Assembly (NCBI RefSeq): GCF_002796975.1
Contig: NZ_PEKV01000013.1
Coordinates: forward strand, 13,577 to 65,307
Length of the DNA: 51,731 bases
Source: Ferrovibrio sp.
GTDB lineage: Bacteria > Pseudomonadota > Alphaproteobacteria > Ferrovibrionales > Ferrovibrionaceae
Direction of reading: 5' to 3'
Part shown: piece after piece, positions 7,944-14,680 of the stretch
Numbering within the stretch: the first letter of the stretch is position 1
How the letters are laid out: each line of letters starts with the position of its first letter
Made by a program: the position numbers and the translations under genes
The notes under the pieces: model-generated
Seen by the model: only the letters and a program-made list of their open reading frames with translations
What the model was told of the DNA's origin: nothing
Database searches by the model: none

Positions 7944-8909
7944 ATGGCGAAAAAGAAGGCTGCAAAAAAGATCGATATTGTCGCGGCGGCTCTCGGCAAA
8001 AAGCCCTATCCGCGCGACCTGAAGGGCTATGGCCCGAATGCGCCTGATCCGAAATGGCCGGGCGGCGCCAAAGTCGCGGTCAGCTTCGTGCTGAATTACG
8101 AGGAAGGCGGCGAGCGCAGCATCCTGCATGGCGACCGGACGTCGGAAGCCTTCCTGCATGAAGTGCCCGGCGGTGTTCCGCGCGAGAAGATGCGCGACGA
8201 GCAGGTGGAATCGGTCTACGACTACGGCAGCCGCGCCGGCCTGTGGCGCATCCTGCGTCTGTTCGCCGAACGTGGCATCCCCTTCACCTCCTGGGCCGTC
8301 GGCATGGCAGTGGCGCGCTATCCCGAAGCGGCCGCTGCGATGCACGAGCAGGGCCACGAAGTCGCGAGCCACGGCTGGCGCTGGATCGATTACAGCAAGA
8401 TACCGCTGGCGACCGAACGCGCCCATATGAAGCTGGCCATCGAAGCGATCCGCCAAGCGACCGGCGTGGCACCGCAGGGCTGGTATACCGGGCGGCTGTC
8501 GTCCAACACACTCAAACTGGTCGCCGAAGAGAAGAGCCTGGTCTACGCGTCGGATGCTTACGACGACGACCTGCCGTATTGGACGACGGTAGGGAAAAAG
8601 CCCCTGCTGATGCTGCCCTATACCTTCGACAACAACGACATGAAATTCGGCCAGCTGCACGGTTTTGCCACCGGCGCGGATTTCGAGAGCCATGTGAAGG
8701 ATGCCTTCGATGTGCTCTATCGCGAGGGCAACGACGGCGCGCCCAAGATGATGACGATTGCGCTGCATTGCCGCCTGATCGGCCGGCCGGGTCGCGCGGC
8801 GGCATTGGCGCGGCTGATGGATTACATCCAGAAACACGACAAGGTCTGGATCGCGCGGCGTATCGACATTGCCGAGCACTGGAAGACGGTGCATCCGTTT
8901 AAGGGGTGA
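7944..8909 (+). CDS. puuE: polysaccharide-deacetylase-fold allantoinase, PuuE type
   Basis: A 321-aa NodB-fold protein of the cofactor-independent PuuE group, which opens allantoin to allantoate. Family features visible are the start of the fold W-P-G-G-A-K-V-A-V-S-F-V-L-N-Y-E-E-G-G-E, the segment V-P-G-G-V-P, the second-strand G-H-E-V-A-S-H-G-W-R-W near residue 140, and Y-T-G-R near residue 180. The N-terminal 40 residues are basic (K-K-K-A-A-K-K) and longer than usual. The start is 2 bp after the M20 stop codon, so the three plus-strand genes form an operon. Together with uraH and uraD it reconstructs the path from hydroxyisourate to allantoate. A chitin/peptidoglycan deacetylase is a much weaker alternative. 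Confidence 0.85.
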   Translation: MAKKKAAKKIDIVAAALGKKPYPRDLKGYGPNAPDPKWPGGAKVAVSFVLNYEEGGERSILHGDRTSEAFLHEVPGGVPREKMRDEQVESVYDYGSRAGLWRILRLFAERGIPFTSWAVGMAVARYPEAAAAMHEQGHEVASHGWRWIDYSKIPLATERAHMKLAIEAIRQATGVAPQGWYTGRLSSNTLKLVAEEKSLVYASDAYDDDLPYWTTVGKKPLLMLPYTFDNNDMKFGQLHGFATGADFESHVKDAFDVLYREGNDGAPKMMTIALHCRLIGRPGRAAALARLMDYIQKHDKVWIARRIDIAEHWKTVHPFKG

Positions 8910-8910
8910 T

Positions 8911-8979
8911 CGTCGTCCCCGCGAAAGCGGGGACCCAGTCTGACGGTTGTTCTGGGTTCCCGCTTTCGCGGGAACGACG
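8911..8979. repeat. composite inverted repeat with CCCGCGAAAGCGGG cores, probable terminator
   Basis: Two short palindromes, CCCCGCGAAAGCGGGG and TTCCCGCTTTCGCGGGAA, are placed in opposite orientation with CCCAG/CTGGG and CGTCGT/ACGACG as matching arms, so the whole 69 bp can also fold as one long hairpin. It separates the puuE and tetR genes, which converge here. A degenerate relative occurs at about 17630-17657. Repeats of this kind are dispersed intergenically in many alphaproteobacteria. Confidence 0.7.
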
Positions 8980-8986
8980 TCGAGGA

Positions 8987-9625
8987 TTACCTCTTCCCCA
9001 CCATGCCATCCCACGCCGCCATTGCCGCTTCTACGGTGGCCAGCAGCTGCTTCTTCGTCGCGCCGTCACGCGCCTGGATCGACATGCCCTGCATAAGCGT
9101 CGTGTAAAACGTCGCCATCGCCACGGCGTCGGCGCCCTTCGGTACATCGCCCGCCGTGATCCCGCGCCGAATCCGCGCCGCCAGCATCTCGACCGCACTG
9201 CGGCGCGTCTTGGTCATCAGCCCGCGCACGCTCTTGTTCTCCGGCGCACCGACAATGGCGGCCAGCACCACCATGCAGCCCGGCGGCTTCTGCGGATTCA
9301 CATAATCGCCGGCATGGAAACGCAGCATCGCCGCAAAACTTTCCTTCGCCGTTCTGCCCTGTGCCAGCAGCCGCTGCGGTTCGGCGCCCTCGGTGACCTG
9401 ATAGAGATCGAGCGCTTCCCCGAACAGCGCCTCCTTGCAGTCGAAGGCTGCGTAAAGACTCGGCGCATTGATGCCCATCGCCCCGGTCAGGTCGCTTAAG
9501 GAGGTCGCCTCATAGCCGCGTTGCCAGAACACCTCCATCGCGGCCCTGAGCGCCGCGGCGCGATCGAAGCTGCGCGGCCGGCCTTTTGCCGGCTTCTGAG
9601 CTTTTGTGACCCTGCGCACGGCCAT
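8987..9625 (-). CDS. TetR/AcrR-family transcriptional regulator
   Basis: A 212-aa one-component repressor. The N-terminal helix-turn-helix is clear: G-R-P-R-S-F-D at about residue 16, A-L-x-A-A-M-E-V-F-W-Q-R-G-Y-E-A-T-S-L-S-D-L about residues 27-48, then the recognition region G-I-N-A-P-S-L-Y-A-A-F about 54-64. The C-terminal two thirds is the variable ligand and dimer domain. The open frame continues to 9715, but the ATG at 9625 has AGGAA 8 nt upstream and is used. It is divergent from an SDR gene with 128 bp between start codons, and two matching 16-bp sites in that gap suggest it represses both itself and the SDR gene. The ligand is unknown. Confidence 0.88.
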   Translation of the reverse strand: MAVRRVTKAQKPAKGRPRSFDRAAALRAAMEVFWQRGYEATSLSDLTGAMGINAPSLYAAFDCKEALFGEALDLYQVTEGAEPQRLLAQGRTAKESFAAMLRFHAGDYVNPQKPPGCMVVLAAIVGAPENKSVRGLMTKTRRSAVEMLAARIRRGITAGDVPKGADAVAMATFYTTLMQGMSIQARDGATKKQLLATVEAAMAAWDGMVGKR

Positions 9626-9654
9626 GACCGTTTCCTGCGCTCCCATTCCAATTC

Positions 9655-9670
9655 TGTAGCAATCGATAAA
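9655..9670. promoter_or_regulatory. candidate TetR operator, site 1
   Basis: TGTAGCAATCGATAAA lies in the leader of the tetR gene. Compared with the reverse complement of site 2 (TGTAGTAATCGATACA) it matches at 14 of 16 positions, so the two sites are inverted with 49 bp between them. The spacing and placement fit an autoregulated divergent promoter. Confidence 0.5.
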
Positions 9671-9678
9671 TAAAGCGC

Positions 9679-9706
9679 TTGACCCCGGCCGGCAAGCCCC
9701 TATCCT
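9679..9706 (+). promoter_or_regulatory. sigma-70-like promoter of the SDR gene
   Basis: TTGACC (9679-9684), 16 bp, then TATCCT (9701-9706). The expected transcription start near 9713 would put candidate operator site 2 (9720-9735) immediately downstream, a position where a repressor would block initiation or clearance. Read by eye against consensus. Confidence 0.45.
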
Positions 9707-9719
9707 CCGCCTCACATTC

Positions 9720-9735
9720 TGTATCGATTACTACA
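9720..9735. promoter_or_regulatory. candidate TetR operator, site 2
   Basis: TGTATCGATTACTACA, inverted relative to site 1 and located just 5' of the AAGGAG ribosome binding site (9741-9746) of the SDR gene. The inner TGTA...TACA arms make the site itself partly palindromic. Confidence 0.5.
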
Positions 9736-9753
9736 CAACAAAGGAGACTCCCC

Positions 9754-10479
9754 ATGACCGACCTCAATCTCAAAGGCAAGGCCGCGCTCGTCACCGGCGC
9801 CAGCCGCGGCATCGGCGCCGCCATCGCCAGGGCGCTGGCTGCGGCTGGCGCCGATGTGGCGATCACCTATTCCGCCTCGCCCGACAAGGCGCAGGCCGTG
9901 GTCAAAGACCTCGGCGGCAAGGCCATCGCGATCCAGGCCGACAGCGCCGATGCCAAAGCCGTGCAGGCGGCCGTGGCGCAGACGGCAAAGACCTTCGGCC
10001 GCTTCGATATCCTGGTGAACAATGCCGGCATCGTGACCTATGAGGACACGCTGGAAAATATCGACAAGGTGCTGGCGGTGAACACCCGCGCGCCTTACGT
10101 GGCCGCGCTGGCGGCCGCCGGGCAGATGAAGGACGGTGGTCGCATCATCACCATCGGTTCCTGCCTGGGCGAAAACGTGCGCCAGCCCGGCATCACGCTC
10201 TATTCGATGAGCAAGGCGGCGATGACCGGCATGACGCGCGGCCTGGCCCGCGACCTCGGCCCGCGCGGCATCACCGTCAATGTCGTGCAGCCCGGTCCGA
10301 CCAACACCGACATGAACCCGGCCGACGGCGAATATGCTGCCAGCCAGGCGGCATTCACTGCGCTCGGCCGTTACGGCCGGCCGCAGGAGATTGCCGATAC
10401 CGTGGTGTTCCTCGCCAGCGACGCCGCCAGCTATATCACCGGCGCGCAGATCGCCGTCGACGGCGGCACCAATGCCTGA
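9754..10479 (+). CDS. SDR-family NAD(P)-dependent oxidoreductase
   Basis: A 241-aa classical short-chain dehydrogenase. Cofactor motif T-G-A-S-R-G-I-G is at residues 14-21, the structural N-N-A-G motif is near residue 88, the catalytic Ser lies in I-T-I-G-S, and the catalytic Y-S-M-S-K pentad is near residue 148; the C-terminus G-A-Q-I-A-V-D-G-G-T-N-A is typical. The Arg after the Gly-rich motif would favour NADPH, as in FabG-like enzymes. Substrate is not predictable. A strong AAGGAG site lies 7 nt before the ATG. It is divergent from tetR and probably controlled by it; such TetR/SDR pairs often respond to electrophiles or aromatic compounds, which is context inference only. Confidence 0.88.
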   Translation: MTDLNLKGKAALVTGASRGIGAAIARALAAAGADVAITYSASPDKAQAVVKDLGGKAIAIQADSADAKAVQAAVAQTAKTFGRFDILVNNAGIVTYEDTLENIDKVLAVNTRAPYVAALAAAGQMKDGGRIITIGSCLGENVRQPGITLYSMSKAAMTGMTRGLARDLGPRGITVNVVQPGPTNTDMNPADGEYAASQAAFTALGRYGRPQEIADTVVFLASDAASYITGAQIAVDGGTNA

Positions 10480-10500
10480 ATAAAGCCGCGGCCGGCGGTG

Positions 10501-11352
10501 CTATTTGCGGCTGCCGCCGGCCATCCGCGCAAACACATCCTGCAGATCGACCGGCTTGCGCCGGCCGGCGCTGAGATCGAGGCTGTCTTCCAGCCGCTGC
10601 AGATGCTCATCCATGTAGCGCACCGCGCTGGCCACATCATGCGCGGCGAGCCGGTCGAGCAGCGCGCCGTGCTCTTCATGGCTGCACAGGCTGCTGCCCG
10701 GCATTTCATAGACCGCGACGATCAGCGAGGTGCGCGAGATCAGCGCGCGCAGGAACACGAGTAAAGGTTCGTTGCGGATCAGCTTGGCGATCTCCAGGTG
10801 GAATTCGCCCGACAGCTTGATCGCCATGCGGCGATCGCGGTGCTTTTCGGCGTCATGCTCGCGTGCCACGAAGCGGCGCAAACTTGCCACCTGGTCCGGT
10901 GTGATGCGGCGCGCCAGTTCCGCGATAATCCCGGCCTCCACCACGCGGCGCGCGGCAAACACCTCGCGCGCCTCCTGCTCGCCCGGCTTGGCGACCGATG
11001 CCCCGCGGTTATGCTGCAGGGTCACCAGGTTGAGATTCTCATGCGCCAGCGCCAGCAGCACCTTGCGGATGCGCGTGCGGCTGACGCCGAAAGCCCTGGC
11101 CAGCACATCCTCGGGCAGCTTGGTGCCCGGCAGGATGATCTGGTCGACGATGGCGGTATAGACGCTGTCGTAGATGGTGGCGTCGTCCACCGCCCTGCGA
11201 CCCGGCTTTTTCCCCGTCGCCGATACGGCTGCAGTTCGGGGCAGCCGCGGCACTGCCATTGCTTCGGCCGGCGTGATCTTACGGTCGGCCCTGGTCATGG
11301 CCGCGCCGCGCTGAGTTTTTGCCGCCTGACTCTTTGCTCCGGCCCGCGCCAT
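10501..11352 (-). CDS. GntR-family transcriptional regulator, FCD (FadR/VanR-like) subgroup
   Basis: A 283-aa regulator with an unusually long basic N-terminal extension (about 60 residues) before the winged helix. The DNA-binding domain runs through Y-D-S-V-Y-T-A-I-V-D-Q-I-I-L-P-G-T-K-L-P-E and V-S-R-T-R-I-R-K-V-L-L-A-L (about residues 62-110). The all-helical FCD ligand domain follows, with R-R-V-V-E-A-G and D-E-H-L-Q-R-L-E segments. The start at 11352 has GGGGGA 6 nt upstream; a longer frame to 11517 would run through the putative operator. A perfect GTATAC palindrome 30 bp upstream suggests autoregulation. Its resemblance to the site before the allantoate gene makes purine/ureide control a hypothesis. 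Confidence 0.87.
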   Translation of the reverse strand: MARAGAKSQAAKTQRGAAMTRADRKITPAEAMAVPRLPRTAAVSATGKKPGRRAVDDATIYDSVYTAIVDQIILPGTKLPEDVLARAFGVSRTRIRKVLLALAHENLNLVTLQHNRGASVAKPGEQEAREVFAARRVVEAGIIAELARRITPDQVASLRRFVAREHDAEKHRDRRMAIKLSGEFHLEIAKLIRNEPLLVFLRALISRTSLIVAVYEMPGSSLCSHEEHGALLDRLAAHDVASAVRYMDEHLQRLEDSLDLSAGRRKPVDLQDVFARMAGGSRK

Positions 11353-11381
11353 GCCTGTCCCCCGGACAATCCCCGGAAGCG

Positions 11382-11393
11382 ATCGTATACGAT
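11382..11393. promoter_or_regulatory. 12-bp perfect palindrome, candidate autoregulatory GntR operator
   Basis: ATCGTATACGAT is a perfect dyad 30 bp upstream of the GntR start codon and about 115 bp upstream of the divergent sugar-epimerase gene. The dyad extends two further matched base pairs on each side after one mismatch. See the related site at 5416-5427. Confidence 0.5.
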
Positions 11394-11507
11394 TGCCGGT
11401 TTTCCGGCTATATCGCCGACGTCCCGCCACCCGGCCGCTGTCCTGGGGAACTGGCTGTTCCGACAGGCGTTTCCACAGTCTCGTTTGCGTAGATCGGGAC
11501 GGCCCGA

Positions 11508-12527
11508 ATGCCCACATTCCTTGTCACCGGCGGCTGCGGCTTCATCGGTTCCCATCTGGTGGACCTGTTGCTGCGTCAGGGCCACCGCGTGCGCGTGCTG
11601 GACGATCTTTCCACCGGCCGCACCCATAACCTGGCGCCGGAAGCCGAACTGATGATCGGCGATGTCGCCGATGCCGCCATCGTGGCGCTGGCCATGAAAG
11701 GCGTGATGGGCTGCTTTCATCTCGCCGCCGATACCAGCCTGCAAACCTCCGCCGAGGACTGGCTCCGCAGCCATCGCACCAATCTCACCGGCACGATCAC
11801 CATCTTCGAGGCCGCGTGCAGCCGCGCCGTGCCGGTGGTCTATGCATCTTCGGCCGCGGTCTATGGCGACAGCGGCGATCAGCGCCTGTCGGAAATGGCG
11901 CCGGCGCGACCGCTGAACGCCTATGGCGCCGACAAGCTGGGCTGCGAGCTGCACGCCCGCATCGCTGCCAGCCTGCATGGCGTGCCGACAGCCGGCCTGC
12001 GCTTTTTCAATGTCTACGGCCCGCGCCAGGATCCAGCCTCGTCCTATACCGGCGTGATCAGCATTTTCGCCGCCCGCGCCATGGATGGCGAACCGATGCA
12101 GCTGCATGGCGATGGCGAGCAGCTGCGCGATTTCATCTTCGTCGCCGATACGGCCGCGCATCTGGTGGCGGCGATGGACCGCCTGCTGGAGCGCCAGCGC
12201 GACCGCCGCCCGGCCGCCGCCGGCGTGTTCAATGTCTGCACTGGACAGCCGACGCGTATCCGCGAACTGGCCGCGATGATCGCGCGGCTGAGCGGCCGGC
12301 CGCTACGCCTGCAGTCGACGCCTGCCCGCGCCGGCGATATCCGCCGCTCGCTCGGCGATCCGTCGGCCGCGATCCGTCATCTGCGCATCGCTGCAACGAC
12401 GGCGCTGGAAGACGGCCTGCGCCAGACCTTGAGCCGCCTGCAGCCGCCGACGCCGACGAATATCCCCGGCCTCGAACCGGTCACGCCCTTCGGCGTGCAC
12501 TGGTCGAGCCGCCTGCTGTCGCAGTGA
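11508..12527 (+). CDS. NAD-dependent nucleotide-sugar epimerase/dehydratase (extended SDR, GalE-like)
   Basis: A 339-aa extended SDR. The NAD motif G-G-C-G-F-I-G-S-H is at residues 8-16, followed by L-D-D-L-S-T-G-R-T-H-N-L, the typical UDP-sugar epimerase segment. S-S-A-A-V-Y-G is near residue 118 and the catalytic Y-G-A-D-K near residue 142, then R-F-F-N-V-Y-G-P-R-Q-D-P. These are features of UDP-glucose or UDP-N-acetylglucosamine 4-epimerases, but the exact sugar is not certain. It shares a divergent promoter region with the GntR gene (155 bp between starts) and stands apart from the polysaccharide cluster at the far end of the window. Confidence 0.85.
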   Translation: MPTFLVTGGCGFIGSHLVDLLLRQGHRVRVLDDLSTGRTHNLAPEAELMIGDVADAAIVALAMKGVMGCFHLAADTSLQTSAEDWLRSHRTNLTGTITIFEAACSRAVPVVYASSAAVYGDSGDQRLSEMAPARPLNAYGADKLGCELHARIAASLHGVPTAGLRFFNVYGPRQDPASSYTGVISIFAARAMDGEPMQLHGDGEQLRDFIFVADTAAHLVAAMDRLLERQRDRRPAAAGVFNVCTGQPTRIRELAAMIARLSGRPLRLQSTPARAGDIRRSLGDPSAAIRHLRIAATTALEDGLRQTLSRLQPPTPTNIPGLEPVTPFGVHWSSRLLSQ

Positions 12528-12583
12528 CAGCTGCCGCCGCCGCCGCGTTTCGACATCCGTAACGGCAGCCTGCCGGGACAAAT

Positions 12584-12619
12584 ACGAGGGTATGTAGCTC
12601 CCTCGTATGTAGCTCCCTC
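12584..12619. repeat. 15-bp tandem duplication with hairpin potential
   Basis: TATGTAGCTCCCTCG occurs twice in tandem (12591-12605 and 12606-12619, the last base differing). ACGAGGG (12584-12590) can pair with CCCTCGT (12600-12606), giving a hairpin after the epimerase gene that may act as a weak terminator. The rest of the 12528-12768 gap holds another short palindrome, ACCCTCGG/CCGAGGGT (12661-12682), and the left inverted repeat of the GIY-YIG unit. Confidence 0.55.
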
Positions 12620-12717
12620 TTAGTCCGTCATGGCCGGCCTTGTGCAGCAACATAACCGTCACCCTCGGCTTGCCCCGAGGGTCCATCCCGTACGATCTCC
12701 ATAGGCATTACCCCCTT

Positions 12718-12750
12718 CCGTCATGGCCGGCCTTGTGCCGGCCATCCATC
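12718..12750. repeat. left 33-bp inverted repeat flanking the GIY-YIG gene
   Basis: This 33-bp sequence is internally palindromic (ATGGCCGGC 12723-12731 with GCCGGCCAT 12737-12745). It matches the reverse complement of 13068-13100 at 31 of 33 positions. The pair encloses the GIY-YIG gene, with 18 bp from this copy to the ATG. Confidence 0.8.
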
Positions 12751-12768
12751 CCGTGCCAGCGTCAGTGT

Positions 12769-13056
12769 ATGGCGGGCGGGTGGCTGTACATCATGACCAA
12801 CGGACCAAACGGCACGCTCTATGTCGGCGTGACGGCCGATCTCAAACGGCGCGTGCATGAACATCGCACGGGCGACGCCGGTGGCTTCACCAAACGCTAT
12901 CGGCTGACGCAGCTGGTCTACGCCGAAGCGCACGACACCATTCAGTCCGCCATCCAGCGCGAGACATCGATCAAGCGCTGGCCGCGCGCCTGGAAGCTGC
13001 GCACCATTCACGCCCTGAACCCAGACTGGCGCGATCTCTACGACGATCTGACCTGA
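12769..13056 (+). CDS. small single-domain GIY-YIG nuclease family protein
   Basis: A 95-aa protein consisting only of a GIY-YIG domain. The motif variant is L-Y-I-M-T-N (GIY position) and L-Y-V-G-V-T (YIG position), followed by the Arg of D-L-K-R-R-V-H-E-H, a conserved Tyr (Y-R-L-T-Q-L-V-Y), the metal-binding Glu in I-Q-R-E-T-S-I-K, and the tail N-P-x-W-R-D-L. This is the UPF0213/YhbQ-like group of stand-alone domains whose cellular role is poorly known. An in-frame extension to 12640 runs through the repeat and is rejected. No good ribosome binding site precedes the ATG. The gene is enclosed by 33-bp inverted repeats, which suggests a small mobile unit. Confidence 0.85.
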   Translation: MAGGWLYIMTNGPNGTLYVGVTADLKRRVHEHRTGDAGGFTKRYRLTQLVYAEAHDTIQSAIQRETSIKRWPRAWKLRTIHALNPDWRDLYDDLT

Positions 13057-13067
13057 CCCATTCGTCT

Positions 13068-13100
13068 GATGGATGGCCGGGACAAGCCCGGCCATGACGG
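13068..13100. repeat. right 33-bp inverted repeat flanking the GIY-YIG gene
   Basis: Reverse-complement partner of 12718-12750 with 2 mismatches. Its internal palindrome is ATGGCCGGG (13073-13081) with CCCGGCCAT (13087-13095). It begins 12 bp after the GIY-YIG stop codon. Confidence 0.8.
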
Positions 13101-13136
13101 TGGTGTTGAAGGCGGTGCCTCGCCTAGTATCCATCC

Positions 13137-14327
13137 ATGTCCTCTTCCCCCTCCCTCGCCCCCGCCCCGATCACGTCAGCCGTAGCCGCCGGGCTGCTCT
13201 CCGCCTTCGTCGGCTTTGCCTCGTCCTTTGCCGTCATCCTGCAGGGGCTGATCGCCGTGGGCGCGACGCAGGCGCAGGCGGCATCCGGCCTGATGGCGCT
13301 CAGCCTCGCCATGGGCGTCTGCGCCATTCTCCTCTCCTTACGCACGCGCATGCCGATCAGCATCGCCTGGTCGACGCCGGGCGGCGCGCTGCTCGCAGCT
13401 TCGGCCGGCCATGAAATCGCCGGCGGCTTTGCCGGCGCGGTCGGCGCCTTTCTCATCTGCGGCGCGCTGCTGACATTGGCCGGCCTGTGGAAACCGCTCG
13501 GCCGCGCCGTCGCCGCGATTCCGTCGCCGCTGGCCAATGCCATGCTGGCCGGCATCCTGCTCAGCCTCTGCCTTGCGCCAGTGAAAGCCGTGGCTGCGCT
13601 GCCGGTCGCGGGCCTGAGCATCGTGATCGTCTGGGCGCTGGTGGCAAAGTGGAAACGCCTCTATGCGATGCCGGCCGCCGTGCTGGTCACGCTCGGTTTC
13701 ATTGTCGCCGGCGGTGAGTTGAACACCCTCGACATCGCCACCCTGTGGCCGCAGCCGATCCTGGTGCCGCCGCAATTCTCAGTGAGTGCGCTGCTCGGTA
13801 TCGCGCTGCCGCTGTTCATCGTCACCATGGCATCGCAGAACATCCCCGGCATCGCCGTGCTGCAGGCCAACGGCTACAGGCCAGATCCGGCGCCGCTGTT
13901 CCGCGAGACCGGGATTTTCTCGGTATTAGGCGCGCCCTTCGGCGGCCATGCCGTCAACCTCGCCGCCATCACAGCGGCGATCTGCGCCGGACCCGAGGCG
14001 CATCCAGATCCGGCCCGGCGCTGGGTCGCTGCCGTCGTCGCCGGTGTCGGCTATATCGTCTTCGGCCTGCTGGCGACGGCAGCGACGGCGGTGTTCAGCG
14101 CCGCGCCGCCTCTCTTGATTCAAGCTGTCGCGGGGCTCGCCCTGCTCGGCGCTTTCGCCAATTCGCTGGTGGCCGCGTTGTCCGATCCCGAAAGCCGCGA
14201 GGCCGCCGCGATCACTTTCATCGTTGCCGCCAGCGGCCTGACGCTGTTCGGCATCGGCGGCGCTTTCTGGGGGCTGATCGCCGGCGGCGCCATCCTGGCG
14301 CTGACGCGGTGGCGGCGCAAAGCTTAA
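13137..14327 (+). CDS. BenE-family benzoate/H+ symporter-like inner-membrane transporter
   Basis: A 396-aa, strongly hydrophobic protein with about 11-12 predicted membrane spans. BenE-family segments are visible: G-L-L-S-A-F-V-G-F-A-S-S-F-A near the start, I-A-W-S-T-P-G-G-A-L-L near residue 80, and the paired Q-N-I-P-G-I-A-V-L-Q-A-N-G-Y and A-P-F-G-G-H-A-V-N-L-A-A-I-T-A-A-I-C segments around residues 240-285. The founding member imports benzoate, but many homologues occur without benzoate catabolism. No aromatic-degradation genes are nearby, so the substrate is open. The gene follows the GIY-YIG repeat unit and lies 50 bp upstream of a small hypothetical gene. Confidence 0.87.
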   Translation: MSSSPSLAPAPITSAVAAGLLSAFVGFASSFAVILQGLIAVGATQAQAASGLMALSLAMGVCAILLSLRTRMPISIAWSTPGGALLAASAGHEIAGGFAGAVGAFLICGALLTLAGLWKPLGRAVAAIPSPLANAMLAGILLSLCLAPVKAVAALPVAGLSIVIVWALVAKWKRLYAMPAAVLVTLGFIVAGGELNTLDIATLWPQPILVPPQFSVSALLGIALPLFIVTMASQNIPGIAVLQANGYRPDPAPLFRETGIFSVLGAPFGGHAVNLAAITAAICAGPEAHPDPARRWVAAVVAGVGYIVFGLLATAATAVFSAAPPLLIQAVAGLALLGAFANSLVAALSDPESREAAAITFIVAASGLTLFGIGGAFWGLIAGGAILALTRWRRKA

Positions 14328-14377
14328 GGAACCTCGGCCGCTCGAACGGGTTTTCTTCTGTAACAAGGAGGCCCGCC

Positions 14378-14680
14378 ATGTCCAGACAGACACCCCCGCC
14401 GATTCCGCAACCGAGCCAGTTCACGCTGGAGCCCGGCGATCACGGCCGCGGCACCGGGCCGCTGCATACCGAACCGCTGGTGAAGAATTCGCCGCAGCGG
14501 GAACGCGTCGGCCCCGGCACCTATGGCAACGACCAGTTCGCCGCCGAGCATCACGACGATTTCGTGCAGGACCGCGAACTGCCCGAGGGTTTATGCGATC
14601 CGCAGGGTGGCCCACTGCGGCCGACCAGGAAGCCGAAGGAAGCGCGCTACGGCCGCCATGGCGGTCAGGGCAAGGGCTGA
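14378..14680 (+). CDS. hypothetical protein, 100 aa, hydrophilic
   Basis: I do not recognise this family. The product is hydrophilic, rich in Pro, Gly, Arg, His and Glu, with no membrane segment or signal peptide: a Pro-rich start (T-P-P-P-I-P-Q-P), an acidic middle (A-A-E-H-H-D-D-F-V-Q-D-R-E-L-P-E) and a basic Gly-rich end. It is probably largely disordered. An excellent ribosome binding site (AAGGAG at 14365-14370, 7 nt before the ATG) and codon use like its neighbours support it as a real gene. It is the last GC-rich gene before the AT-richer islet. Confidence 0.65.
   Translation: MSRQTPPPIPQPSQFTLEPGDHGRGTGPLHTEPLVKNSPQRERVGPGTYGNDQFAAEHHDDFVQDRELPEGLCDPQGGPLRPTRKPKEARYGRHGGQGKG

Noticed and set aside
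9600-9715. Extension of the TetR gene to 9715
   Set aside because: It would place the putative operator and promoter inside the coding region; ATG 9625 has a good AGGAA site.
12640-12768. 43-codon N-terminal extension of the GIY-YIG protein
   Set aside because: It would translate the inverted repeat itself; the domain begins right after the Met at 12769.
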